Source: Paracoccus aerodenitrificans
GTDB lineage: Bacteria; Pseudomonadota; Alphaproteobacteria; Rhodobacterales; Rhodobacteraceae
Assembly (NCBI RefSeq): GCF_027913215.1
Contig: NZ_CP115784.1
Span: 3,047,501 to 3,111,500 of the forward strand
Direction: 5' to 3'
Length of the DNA: 64,000 nt
A program made the translations under genes and the position numbers. The notes beneath the pieces are model-generated. The model was not told the DNA's origin. It worked only from the letters and a program-made list of their open reading frames with translations, and searched no databases. Of the stretch, positions 25,985-35,200 are shown in pieces. Every line of letters begins with the position of its first letter. The first letter of the stretch is position 1.

Positions 25985-26976
25985 TTTTGAAGACACCTTA
26001 AGTTTAACGGTCTGTTACCAATGTCTGGCGCGGGCATGGCTGCTGCGTGCAACGCACCTTGTTGCATGGGTCAGCCTTCGGACGCAATCGCGCCTTTCCC
26101 CTTGAATCTATGCGACACGTTTGAAGACCGCACGACCGATGCGGGTCATGCGGTTGAGTGATTTTGTGGTGATCTTATTTTCTGTGATTTGGCGGTCCAT
26201 TTCCCTGGCGTTTAGCCTTGGGCCGATGACGAACTTGCGGCGCCCGATCTGGGCTTCGACGAGGGCTCGAGCATTGTACCCCGTTGCTGACTGCCACGCC
26301 ATTCGGCCATGCTCGGCGATATGCTCTATGTGAGCGTCGCGCCTATCGCTCAGGCCAGGGACTGCGGTGATCGGCGGGGGGATGGTGATCTCGACATCGG
26401 GTCCGAAAGCCTCGCTCAAGCAGTTGGAAACCCCGGTCCCGTCATAGGCTCCGTCAGCAAGGATGCGGGCCACCGGGGTTTCGATCCCGGCGATGAGTTC
26501 AGGCAACGCGGTTTCGTCGCCGACCTGGTCTATGGTCAGCAGCGAGGCGATGATCTCGCCGCTATCAGGATCGTATCCGATGTGCAGTTTGCGCCAGGAT
26601 TTGCGGGTCTTTCCCGTGCCATGTTTGACCTCCTGCCAGCCTGAACCACGGTGGATCTTCAGGCCCGTGCTATCCACGATCAGCGTGACTGGGCCTGATG
26701 ATTTCGGCCTGTCGTCCACGACCGAAAGGCCAATCGTGCGCCGCGACAAGGTCGAGAAGTCTGGAACCGGCAACTCCACGCCCATCAGTCCAAGTAGCGA
26801 CCGGACGAACCCCTGGGTTTGGCGCAACGGCTGGTGAAAGATCAGCCCCAGCGTCAGGCAGGTCTCGATCGCGAAGTCCGAATATTTCGGCCGGCCCCCG
26901 CGACCCTTTCGTTTCGGCGCTGACCACTTCCCGGCAGTCCCATCCTCGATCCAGATCGTCACGTCCCCGCGACGGC

Positions 26977-28511
26977 TTATTTTGTTGAAAAACTCGTGCT
27001 TGATTGAAGGGCATCTGGCTGATTCAATTCCTGCAATGGGTGGGAGGATTGGCGATGATGGGACCGCGGCAGGAGGCGCAGCCGGCGCTGTTTTACGAGT
27101 TCTCACTGGAGGATCATGTTCCTCAGGAGCATCTTCTTCGGTCCATTGATCGGTTTGTCGATCTCAGCAGCATCCGTGCGCATCTTTCGGATTTCTACAG
27201 CCACACCGGCCGGCCGTCTGTCGATCCCGAGTTGCTGATCCGGATGCTGCTGGTTGGCTATTGCTTCGGCATTCGTTCGGAGCGGCGCCTTTGCGAAGAG
27301 GTGCATCTGAATCTGGCCTATCGCTGGTTCTGCCGCCTGGATCTCAGCGACCGGGTTCCGGATCATTCGACGTTTTCGAAGAACCGGCACGGGCGGTTCC
27401 GCGACAGCGAGTTGCTGAGGCATCTGTTCGAGATGACCGTCACGCGCTGCATCGAGGAGGGGCTGGTCAGCGGGCAGCGGCTGGCGGTGGATGCCAGCCT
27501 GATCGAGGCGGATGCCAATAAGCAGAACTCGACAGCGAAGGAAGATTGGGATGCAACGCTGATAGACCCCTCGGATGCGCCCCGCGCCGTGCGCGAATAC
27601 CTTGACACGTTGGACAAGGCCGCATTTGGCGCCGCCAGCGAGGTCCATCCGAAATTCACCTCACATTCCGACCCGGCCAGCCAATGGACGGCGGCGCGCA
27701 AAGGTCCGGCATTCTTCAGCTATTCCGACAATTACCTGATCGACACGGATCATGGCGTGATTGTCGATGTCGAGGCGACACGATCCATCCGGCAGGCCGA
27801 GGTCGGATCAACCAAAACCATGCTGAAGAGGGTGAAAGACAAGTTCGACCTGCATCCTGAACGCCTGATCGCGGATACCGCCTACGGCACCGGACCGATG
27901 TTGGGCTGGCTGGTCGACAGGGGCATTGCCCCGCATATCCCTGTCTTCGACAAGTCCGGGCGCAATGACGGCACCTGGACCCGGGCAGACTTCGAATGGG
28001 ATGCAGAGAACGATCAATACATCTGCCCGGAAGGTCACAGGCTCAAACAGTTCCGCCGCAACTATTCGGACCCGAACCGCGGCCCGACTGGCAAGGGAAC
28101 CGCCAAATACCGCGCACTGAAACTGACCTGCCAGCCCTGCCCATCGAAACAGAAGTGCTGCCCGAACGCCGATGCCAGATCAATCACCCGCGAGGAACAC
28201 GAAGATGCGCGCCAGATCGCCCGGGACATCGCCAAGACCCGCCAATACGAAATCTCGATGAAGCTCCGCAAGAAGGTCGAGATGCTGTTTGCTCATCTGA
28301 AACGCATCCTCGGGCTGGGGCGCCTGCGGCTAAGGGGACCTTGCGGCGCGAACGACGAATTCCTCCTTGCCGCCACCGCCCAGAACCTCCGCAAACTCGC
28401 CAAGATCTTTCCTGCACCGCAGCATCCGCGAAAAGCCTGACACCAGAAAGGCTTGCACCCGAAGGAAACGGTCCAAAAGGCCCCCGATGGCAACGCGTTT
28501 TTCCACAGAAT
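26977..28511 (+). mobile_element. IS1182-family insertion sequence nested in IS5
   Basis: Imperfect inverted ends ATTTTGTTGAAAAACTCGT (left) and ATTCTGTGGAAAAACGCGT (right, complement) enclose a full IS1182-type transposase gene. CGGC occurs at both junctions (26973-26976 and 28512-28515), which is compatible with a four-base target duplication. Exact ends are uncertain by a few bases. It is the youngest event in this pile, since it sits inside the IS5 copy. Confidence 0.8.
27055..28440 (+). CDS. IS1182-family transposase
   Basis: A 461-residue transposase. The N-terminal DUF772-type domain shows VPQEHLLRSIDRFVDLS, FYSHTGRPSVDPELLIRMLL and RRLCEEVHLNLAYRWFCRL. DDE residues lie in LAVDASLIEADAN and LIADTAYGTGPM, and in the C-terminal EMLFAHLKRILGLGRLRLRG. 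A cysteine cluster (CQPCPSKQKCCPN) is the family's zinc-like insertion. Start at the MM pair at 27055 follows GGGAGGA; the frame extends 17 codons upstream to 27004. Complete and apparently functional. Confidence 0.92.
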   Translation: MMGPRQEAQPALFYEFSLEDHVPQEHLLRSIDRFVDLSSIRAHLSDFYSHTGRPSVDPELLIRMLLVGYCFGIRSERRLCEEVHLNLAYRWFCRLDLSDRVPDHSTFSKNRHGRFRDSELLRHLFEMTVTRCIEEGLVSGQRLAVDASLIEADANKQNSTAKEDWDATLIDPSDAPRAVREYLDTLDKAAFGAASEVHPKFTSHSDPASQWTAARKGPAFFSYSDNYLIDTDHGVIVDVEATRSIRQAEVGSTKTMLKRVKDKFDLHPERLIADTAYGTGPMLGWLVDRGIAPHIPVFDKSGRNDGTWTRADFEWDAENDQYICPEGHRLKQFRRNYSDPNRGPTGKGTAKYRALKLTCQPCPSKQKCCPNADARSITREEHEDARQIARDIAKTRQYEISMKLRKKVEMLFAHLKRILGLGRLRLRGPCGANDEFLLAATAQNLRKLAKIFPAPQHPRKA

Positions 28512-28768
28512 CGGCGGGAAGCCTCGTTGTAATCCGACCAATTGGTCACCGCGTATCTCGTCTTGGGAAACTTGTCGCGGCGATCAGCGTTGAATTTATG
28601 CGGCATCGCACGCTACCATCAAAACAACAGAGCGCACTTTCTCGCCGAAATCAGCGACCCATGCAACAAGGTGCCGTTTACCCAATTTTCAGTACTGGCA
28701 GCATATACAAGTGGCTACGACGCGAAGAGCCTGGCCGAAAGAAAAATTTGCGATAAAATTCCGCAATT

Positions 28769-29542
28769 TTAAGAGGACAGCCGCGACTTCAGATCTGCGA
28801 TCAGCGCTTCGTCACGCTCTGCAAAGCTCTCTAGGCGCGCTAAATTACGGTCGCTTTCCATTGCGGCTGCCAGCTTGGGCCACCGTTTCGCGCCCGCCTC
28901 ATGATCGCCTGCATTGACGAAGATGCGGGTCAGGGCGATTTTCGCGCCGAAGTTTCGCCGTATATCCGCTTCCAACAGATCCAGCCGGTCCGTGAAGTAG
29001 ACGCCCTGCAAATCGGAAAGCCCCGCCATAGCGCGTTGATGGATCTCATCATTGTCCAAACCAGCAAGGATTTTTCGTCCCCGCATCAGCCTGCTGGCGA
29101 AATAGCTGCAATAGAAATTATCGTAGTGATCAAGGATGAATTTCTGCCATTGAGCATCGCCTCCGAAAAAATATTCATCGGGGGTTTCCTCAAGCGCCTT
29201 TCGCATGCCCAGATTGATAGGCTGCGCAAGCTCTTCGGAGGACAGGGCGTGGGCATCCTTGATGAGATAGAAATAGAACGAGGCGATCCGCTCTTTAGGG
29301 TCGCGCAGAACGGTGAAGGCAAACCTGTCCTTCGGCAGTTTATCCAGCTGTGTCCAGTCCAGATGGCCGGAATACAGACGGTAACCAGCGGGCATCTGAT
29401 CGCAGTCCCCTGCCTGAATATGGACGCGGATCGGGGACACATATTCCGGACCGCCGACAAGTTTGACCAGTCGGTTGTGGATGGTCTGTCCGGCAGTTTT
29501 AGGGATATGCAAAAAAACGATGGGATTATCAGTAGAGATCAT
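28769..29542 (-). CDS. sulfotransferase family protein
   Basis: A 257-residue PAPS-dependent sulfotransferase of the family-2 (carbohydrate) type. The 5'-phosphosulfate loop is VFLHIPKTAGQTIHN (residues about 9-23) and the 3'-phosphate-binding strand is VLRDPKERIASFYFY (about 78-92). Such enzymes transfer sulfate to sugar hydroxyls or amines in surface glycans. It is the last gene of the minus-strand glycosyltransferase run, about 116 bp after the preceding gene, and faces the IS5 end downstream. The region around it is A+T-richer than average. Confidence 0.85.
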   Translation of the reverse strand: MISTDNPIVFLHIPKTAGQTIHNRLVKLVGGPEYVSPIRVHIQAGDCDQMPAGYRLYSGHLDWTQLDKLPKDRFAFTVLRDPKERIASFYFYLIKDAHALSSEELAQPINLGMRKALEETPDEYFFGGDAQWQKFILDHYDNFYCSYFASRLMRGRKILAGLDNDEIHQRAMAGLSDLQGVYFTDRLDLLEADIRRNFGAKIALTRIFVNAGDHEAGAKRWPKLAAAMESDRNLARLESFAERDEALIADLKSRLSS

Positions 29543-29658
29543 AAATATTCATGCCTGATGCATTATTGTTATGAAGAATTCTTTGCCCGCATGGCATCGA
29601 AACCAACGGTTAACCTTGTGCGGGGTTCCCGAATGCTGCGGTAAGCGGCTGAGCACAA

Positions 29659-32193
29659 TCAGTAGTGTGACATAGGGTTCTTGCTGTCGGTGGGGATGCC
29701 GGTTTGGTTATCGGGGCCTGTCAGTCGAGAAATCAGTTCATCCATCGAATAGCGGCCATCGGTGAGCGGAACGATCCCGCCGCGCCGTCCTTTTGAAACT
29801 GCGTTGCGTACTGCTTCGGCCTGAGCTCCGAGATCAAAGCACCAGACCGGCAGACCGGTAGCGATCATTTCATGCACGGCGAAACAGAAGGTTTCGGGCC
29901 ATACCGAGGGCAGAAACCAGCGTGACACTCCGTATTTGCGCATGATCCTGCCCAGATCGGAAAGGTCATAACTGCCATGCACCGCTGAAGGCGCGGTCAG
30001 GCTGAAATTCGGGTCAATATTGCCGATCAGCACCAACCTCCCCGCCCGGCGTCGGGAGAGTTCGGCTGAAAGATCCTGCAAAACCTGCGCGCCTTTGGGT
30101 CCGCTTATATTGCCCAGAACGCCGATCACGGGCTTGCCGGATTTCGTCCCGATATCCATCGGAGCGATACTATGAGGCAGCATATGCGGACGAATCTGGA
30201 TGTGCGAAGCCTTATCCGGCCATGCCGTGCGCACGATCTCGGCCGAACTTTCGGAAAACACCGTTAGTTTGTCCGCCTCCGAGATCGCCGCCGCCCAGTG
30301 ATCCGACCAGACGGTCAAGGGAATAGAGGATCCGTCAGCCCGCAAATAGGAATGGGCCGGATCGGTCGAGTTCCGGTCCGGAACCCCGGTATAAGTACCG
30401 TCACGGTTCAGAAGCGTATAGGACGGGCTGATCGGGAAGAAATCGTTGAAAGCCACCTCAAGCGTATTGCCGGATCGCCTGCCAAGCCGTGCCAGAAAAT
30501 CGGGAATTGCCAGAGGGTCTCCGCCGCCGACGCCGCAGGAATAGACAAGTCCAAGAGGACCGCCGAATTCCAGAATGGATTCGATGACAGAGATATCCTG
30601 AGTAGATGCGACGGTGGTTCCGACGGTGCTATGCAACTCCATCTGCCATGCTGCACCGGGCATGGCCCGGATAACGACCGCGAAGCCGGTCTGCCGAACG
30701 CGCATGTGAACACGCTGGCGCAGATAGGTTTCTGCGCCTCCGCTCATGGCATGGCCTAGAATGACAGTAAGTTTCTCGCCCTTCGCCGCGACACGTCTGG
30801 CTGCAAGCGAAAGGCCGACCGCCAATCTTTGCGTGCGCAGCGGGTCATGCTTGATGAAGTCCTGCACCTGTTGGTCATATTCCGGATAGCGGTGGGTAAT
30901 CCGGGCCGAGTTCTCCTGTATGAGCTGCCGCTTCGCTTCGCTGCCGAAGGACTGACCGCCGACATGTTCGACGAACACGCCCGCATTCAGCACGTTTCGC
31001 CCACCCTCGCGGATGGCTCTCTGGCACCAGTCGACCTCTTCGCCATAGCCCTTGCCGAAGGCCGGATCGAATTGAGGTATGCGGCGCAGCATGTCGATAT
31101 TCATCGCCATGCAGAACCCCACACCGGTCGGCGCATCAGCGATGGCTTCAGGGCCCGACAGGCGACGCGCCACCTGATCCATTGAATCGGCCTCACCCTC
31201 ATTCAGCGTGAAAGCGGTGCAGATCACCGGAATATTGGCGATCTCGGCATTGCTGGACATCGGCGTAACGGATGAGATCGACGGGTCCGCAAGGATTGGT
31301 GCCAGCACACGGCTGGCCCAACCTTCGGAAACGAAAGCATCGGTGTTCAGCAAAACGACATGATCGCCTCGCTCGCGGGCGATGTCGAAACCGCGATTCA
31401 CGGACCCGATAAAGCCCATGTTTTGCGGATTGCTCAGCAATGTCATGCGGTCCGGCCCGAGCTCATTCGCAAGCCGGTCCAGAAAGGGGCCGATCCGTTT
31501 GTCGGGTGAGGCATCGTCGATAACAACCAGATGCCAGGGTAAATCGGTATGCCTGCGCACCCGGTCCACTGCTTGCACCATAAGATCGTGACCCTGATAA
31601 ACCGGCATGATGATGGTAACAGGCGTCTGCCCGGTTTCTTCCCATCCGCTTCCGTCCAGAAATGAGGGGTTCAGCCTCGGTCGCGAGCGTCGCTCAGAGC
31701 GGATCGCCGCGACAATACGCTGCCGGACATTCGGGTCGCGCGTCCGTACCCACAGCATGATATCGGGCGCAATCCTGAAGCAAAGCCGGGAAAAAGCCCA
31801 GACGACCTTGGTCTCGCCCATCATCCGCGAAAACAGATCGGCTTTGGGCAGCGTAAAGCGCAAATCCTCGCCATTGCGCCGCAGTATTATGCGATCCGGC
31901 GATCCGGGCAGCGTCACCGCAAAGCCCAGAAGATCGCTACCGTCTCCCAGATGTGCCCTGACATCGGGGCGGGCCAGATCAGGTTCGATCCGGACGACAT
32001 CGGCGTTGCCCTCGACAAGGATTTCGTCGGCATCTGCCCAACCTTCGAGGCGCAGCGCATTCCCGGTTGCGACGAGGCGCTCAAGATAACCGATGCGGGT
32101 GCCCTCGCGATCGACAAGCCGCGGACCTGCCAGAGGGAGCCCATCGAAACTTTGACGAAACTCAAGAAAGCTGCGCCGCAGTTCTTTGAACAC
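29659..32193 (-). CDS. two-domain glycosyltransferase (GT2 plus GT4-like)
   Basis: An 844-residue cytoplasmic enzyme. Residues about 25-110 are a beta-rich module (LRLEGWADADEI, then DLLGFAVTLP) related to those in the neighbouring gene. A GT2 domain follows (VTIIMPVYQGHDLM, VVIDDASPD, VLLNTDAFVSEGW, with GKGYGEEVDWCQRA as the acceptor-site motif). The C-terminal half is GT4-like (GVLGNISGPKGAQVL, LPSVWPETFCFAVHEMIATG). Two sugars may be added by one protein. Start is taken as GTG at 32193, eight bases after AGGGAGA; an in-frame TTG at 32211 precedes it. Confidence 0.82.
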   Translation of the reverse strand: MFKELRRSFLEFRQSFDGLPLAGPRLVDREGTRIGYLERLVATGNALRLEGWADADEILVEGNADVVRIEPDLARPDVRAHLGDGSDLLGFAVTLPGSPDRIILRRNGEDLRFTLPKADLFSRMMGETKVVWAFSRLCFRIAPDIMLWVRTRDPNVRQRIVAAIRSERRSRPRLNPSFLDGSGWEETGQTPVTIIMPVYQGHDLMVQAVDRVRRHTDLPWHLVVIDDASPDKRIGPFLDRLANELGPDRMTLLSNPQNMGFIGSVNRGFDIARERGDHVVLLNTDAFVSEGWASRVLAPILADPSISSVTPMSSNAEIANIPVICTAFTLNEGEADSMDQVARRLSGPEAIADAPTGVGFCMAMNIDMLRRIPQFDPAFGKGYGEEVDWCQRAIREGGRNVLNAGVFVEHVGGQSFGSEAKRQLIQENSARITHRYPEYDQQVQDFIKHDPLRTQRLAVGLSLAARRVAAKGEKLTVILGHAMSGGAETYLRQRVHMRVRQTGFAVVIRAMPGAAWQMELHSTVGTTVASTQDISVIESILEFGGPLGLVYSCGVGGGDPLAIPDFLARLGRRSGNTLEVAFNDFFPISPSYTLLNRDGTYTGVPDRNSTDPAHSYLRADGSSIPLTVWSDHWAAAISEADKLTVFSESSAEIVRTAWPDKASHIQIRPHMLPHSIAPMDIGTKSGKPVIGVLGNISGPKGAQVLQDLSAELSRRRAGRLVLIGNIDPNFSLTAPSAVHGSYDLSDLGRIMRKYGVSRWFLPSVWPETFCFAVHEMIATGLPVWCFDLGAQAEAVRNAVSKGRRGGIVPLTDGRYSMDELISRLTGPDNQTGIPTDSKNPMSHY

Positions 32194-32291
32194 GTGAAAT
32201 CTCTCCCTCAACCCTGCAGATCCGCGAATATTGCTGCGGACCGCCTATCCGGCCCGCATATCTTACAGAGCCGATCAGTCCGTCCGGCAGA

Positions 32292-35200
32292 TTACTGCCG
32301 GAGAACCTCTTCCAGTAAAGCATCGTATCCGGGCAGTGAAGTTGCAAGTCCGTGCTGCGAGAATACCCACCGACGTATGCTTTCCCGATCCGTCTCCTTG
32401 CCTTTACGGGCGCGGGCGATGGCGGTTTTCAGTGCCTTGGTCCATTCTTCCGTGGTGTTTTCGACCAAGGTCAGCCCCGGCATATCGTCGCCGAGCCTGC
32501 GATAGACCGGCATATCCGAGGCGAGCACCGGAAGCCCGAGCGCCGCGTAATCAAGCGCCTTGAGGTTCGACTTGTGCCGGTTGAACCGGCTATCGACCAG
32601 AGGGGCGACCGCGAAATCAAAGCCACCGGACAGGCTTTTTACCCAGGGAACGAAGCGTTGATAATCCTTCTCTGCGTCGGGGATCTCGATCCGCTCAATC
32701 CAGTCCGGCAGTTCCTCGTCGCGTAACACCCCGATCATCGCCAGCCGAAAATCAGGATTCGCGGCTGCCATTGCGGCAAGGGCGGGCTGGATCATCTCCA
32801 GATCCGCACTATGCGTATAAGTGCCCATATAAAGTGCGGTGATTGCCTTGTTCTGCGTTTTCGCGGGCAATGCTCCGCGCCAAAGCCGTTCGCTGAGCCT
32901 ATTTGGCAGCAGCCTTACATCGGCATTATAGCGCTGCAATTCTTCTCGAAGCGGCTCGGTCGATGTGGTGACGATCCGGGCGGATCTGACAAGCTTTTCC
33001 AACTCGGGCGCATAGTCGCGATAAACCCCGTTCGGGTCCTTGTCAGCCGGAACCTCCATCAGGTTATCGTCCAGTTCCATCACATAAGAGATGCCGGATT
33101 GCGAAAATGCGTCCAGCACCGGGTCGATCAGCGAGGGGGGGATTGCGTTGCGCTGAATGATCGCTCCGTTAATCGCAGCCTCCTGAAGATTGGCCTTCAG
33201 GGCTGGCGGGGCCATACGCACGAAGATTGCGCTGCGATCGGCTGCGTTCCGGGTCCGCTCCCATACGCGGATTTCAGTCGAGGCGAATGCACGTTTCAGA
33301 TCGAGTGCCGAGGGTGCGACCACGCCGATGATCGGGCGTTTTTCCTGACCGCGTACAGAAGCATAGACGTTACGGTAATGCGCCGCCATCATCTGGGTGG
33401 TCCCGGCAAGCCCTCGGCCCTGTTGCCAGTCGGCAACGGCACTTTCGGCACGGTTCTGTTCGTCGCTGTCATGAGCGATGCGCAGGATTTCGTCATATAT
33501 CGCGCCGATACCGTTGCGCGGCAGAACCCAGCCCGCGCCTGTCCTGCGGACCCGCGTGGCGACTGTCGGATAGTCGAGAACGAACGCAGGCAGCCCCGCA
33601 GACCAAAGCTCGGTCAGGGTATGGCAATAGGTTTCGTCCCAGATCGAGAAAATCGCTCCGAGATGTGCGCCGATTTCCTTTGCGCGTTTGCTGAATTCGT
33701 GGCGCTTATATGTGCCATGCTCGATCACGCGGGGATGGATAATCGGGTTATCTCCGCCCATCCGTCCCAGAACATGGAATTCCAACAGCCCGGCCTCGTC
33801 ATGCTCGACAAGCTGACGGATGACTTCCAGGCCTTTGGGCGGACCGATGCTGCCGGGAATAAGGATTCTGACCGGTTCGCCTTCTCGCGGCGCCACGCGA
33901 GACATTTCCATCCCGGTGAAATTACGTCCATGTGGGATCACGAAGAAGCGTTCAGGGTCGATGCCGGGTAGATGGGCAATGATCCGCTCGCGTGCGCTGT
34001 CAGAGGTGGTGACGAAAGCGTCGCAATATTTCATCACATCAGAGAACCGGTCACGCCAGACATGAACCCAGCTATCCTTGAGTGGCGGCATGCTGTCGGG
34101 ACGCCAGAGTTCCGGAGTGCAGGGCGTATCGGAGGCGGTGCATTTGCCGCCGCAGAAGACGCCGTCTCCGTCCAGCAGTTTGACAGTCGGGCAGAGTGCA
34201 TAAAAATCATGGAACGACAGGACCACACCCGCGCCCTGTTCTCGGGCAAGCCGCGGCAGGCTCAGCCCATGCCAGCCGAGATGGCGGATATGCACAATCT
34301 CGGGGGCGAGCCACTCCAGCCACTCTGCCACGACCGCGTCATATTCTCCCGAGCTATGGCGGATCGGGTCGACGCGCTCTTCCAGACGGTGGGTTTTGAC
34401 CTCATGAAGCTCGCCATCCTGCATCCGGCTGAGCGTCAGCACGGCGCTGTCGCAGTGCAGAAGCCAGGGGTTTACCTCGTCCGAAACTGCTGTCATCAGA
34501 TCCAGATTGGTTTGCGGTGTGCCCCCGGTCCGGGTCGATACGACGAAAAGGGCAGGGGGAAGATCGGCCGAAGATCCTGCGCAGTCCAGCACGGCCTGCC
34601 GCGCCCTGAAACGCGCCATCAGAATTTCCGGGCCCTTGGTAAAAACGCCGATGGATTTCTTGTACTCGGGATAGCGGACATCAATGACCTTGCGTCCCGC
34701 CTCCATCAGTTCGGTCTTGGCGTCCCCGAAGCTTTTCGACCGGTCATGGAAAACATAGGTCCGGTCATCGATCAGATGCGTCCAGCCTGCGCGACCGGCC
34801 CGCATGCAGAAATCGTTCTCCTCGCCATAGCCGCGCGGAAATGCCTCGGCATCCAGCGGGCCGATTTCTTCGACACAGGACCGATTTATGAACATGCAGA
34901 AACCGTTTCCGGTCGGCACGATAGGATAGATGCCCAGACCCCGACGACGAAACGCCCGGGAATAGGTTATTTCGTCAACACCTGCCGGCAGGTTGTTATC
35001 ATTGCCGATCCGGGGAGCAGAGAATGCTCCGGCGCGGTCGGACATCGGCGTGACCGTGGCCACGCGCGGCCGGGAATTGGCCGCACGGAGAATGCCTTCC
35101 AGCCAGCCCGGAGTCACCCGCGCATCGCTGTTGAGAAGCAGGGGATGCTTGCGACCGATGGCGTCGATCCCGCGATTGATCGTCCGTGTGAAGCCCAGAT

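Larger units (their letters stand above)
26108..28606 (-). pseudogene. IS5-family transposase, interrupted
   Basis: The start and first 29 codons (MPHKFNADRRDKFPKTRYA to SDYNEA) lie at 28520-28606; the rest, from RRGDVTIW to the stop, lies at 26108-26976. IS1182 sequence separates them. A chimeric open frame (26108-27106) prefixes the 3' part with antisense IS1182 codons and is not a real gene. Outside the break the amino acids equal those of the intact copy at 1483-2442. At the 3' side of the junction two bases differ from the intact copy (GGG against GTA on the plus strand). Confidence 0.9.
26054..28675 (-). mobile_element. IS5-family element, second copy, split by an IS1182 element
   Basis: The ends GCACCTTGTTGCATGGGTC (26054-26072) and its complement (28656-28675) are those of the 1414-2497 element, and the interior is the same sequence on the minus strand. 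About 1.54 kb of IS1182-type sequence (26977-28511) interrupts it after about 29 transposase codons. The outermost base at the left end differs from copy one (C instead of G). This copy starts 159 bp upstream of putA and ends 93 bp after a sulfotransferase gene. Confidence 0.9.

Noticed and set aside
26030..26053. ATGGCTGCTGCGTGCAAC as the start of a gene disrupted by IS5
   Set aside because: No ribosome-binding site and too short to judge; no resemblance to PutR.
26108..27106. 332-residue IS5 transposase with a novel N-terminus
   Set aside because: The first 45 or so codons are antisense IS1182 sequence; it is a chimera produced by the nested insertion.
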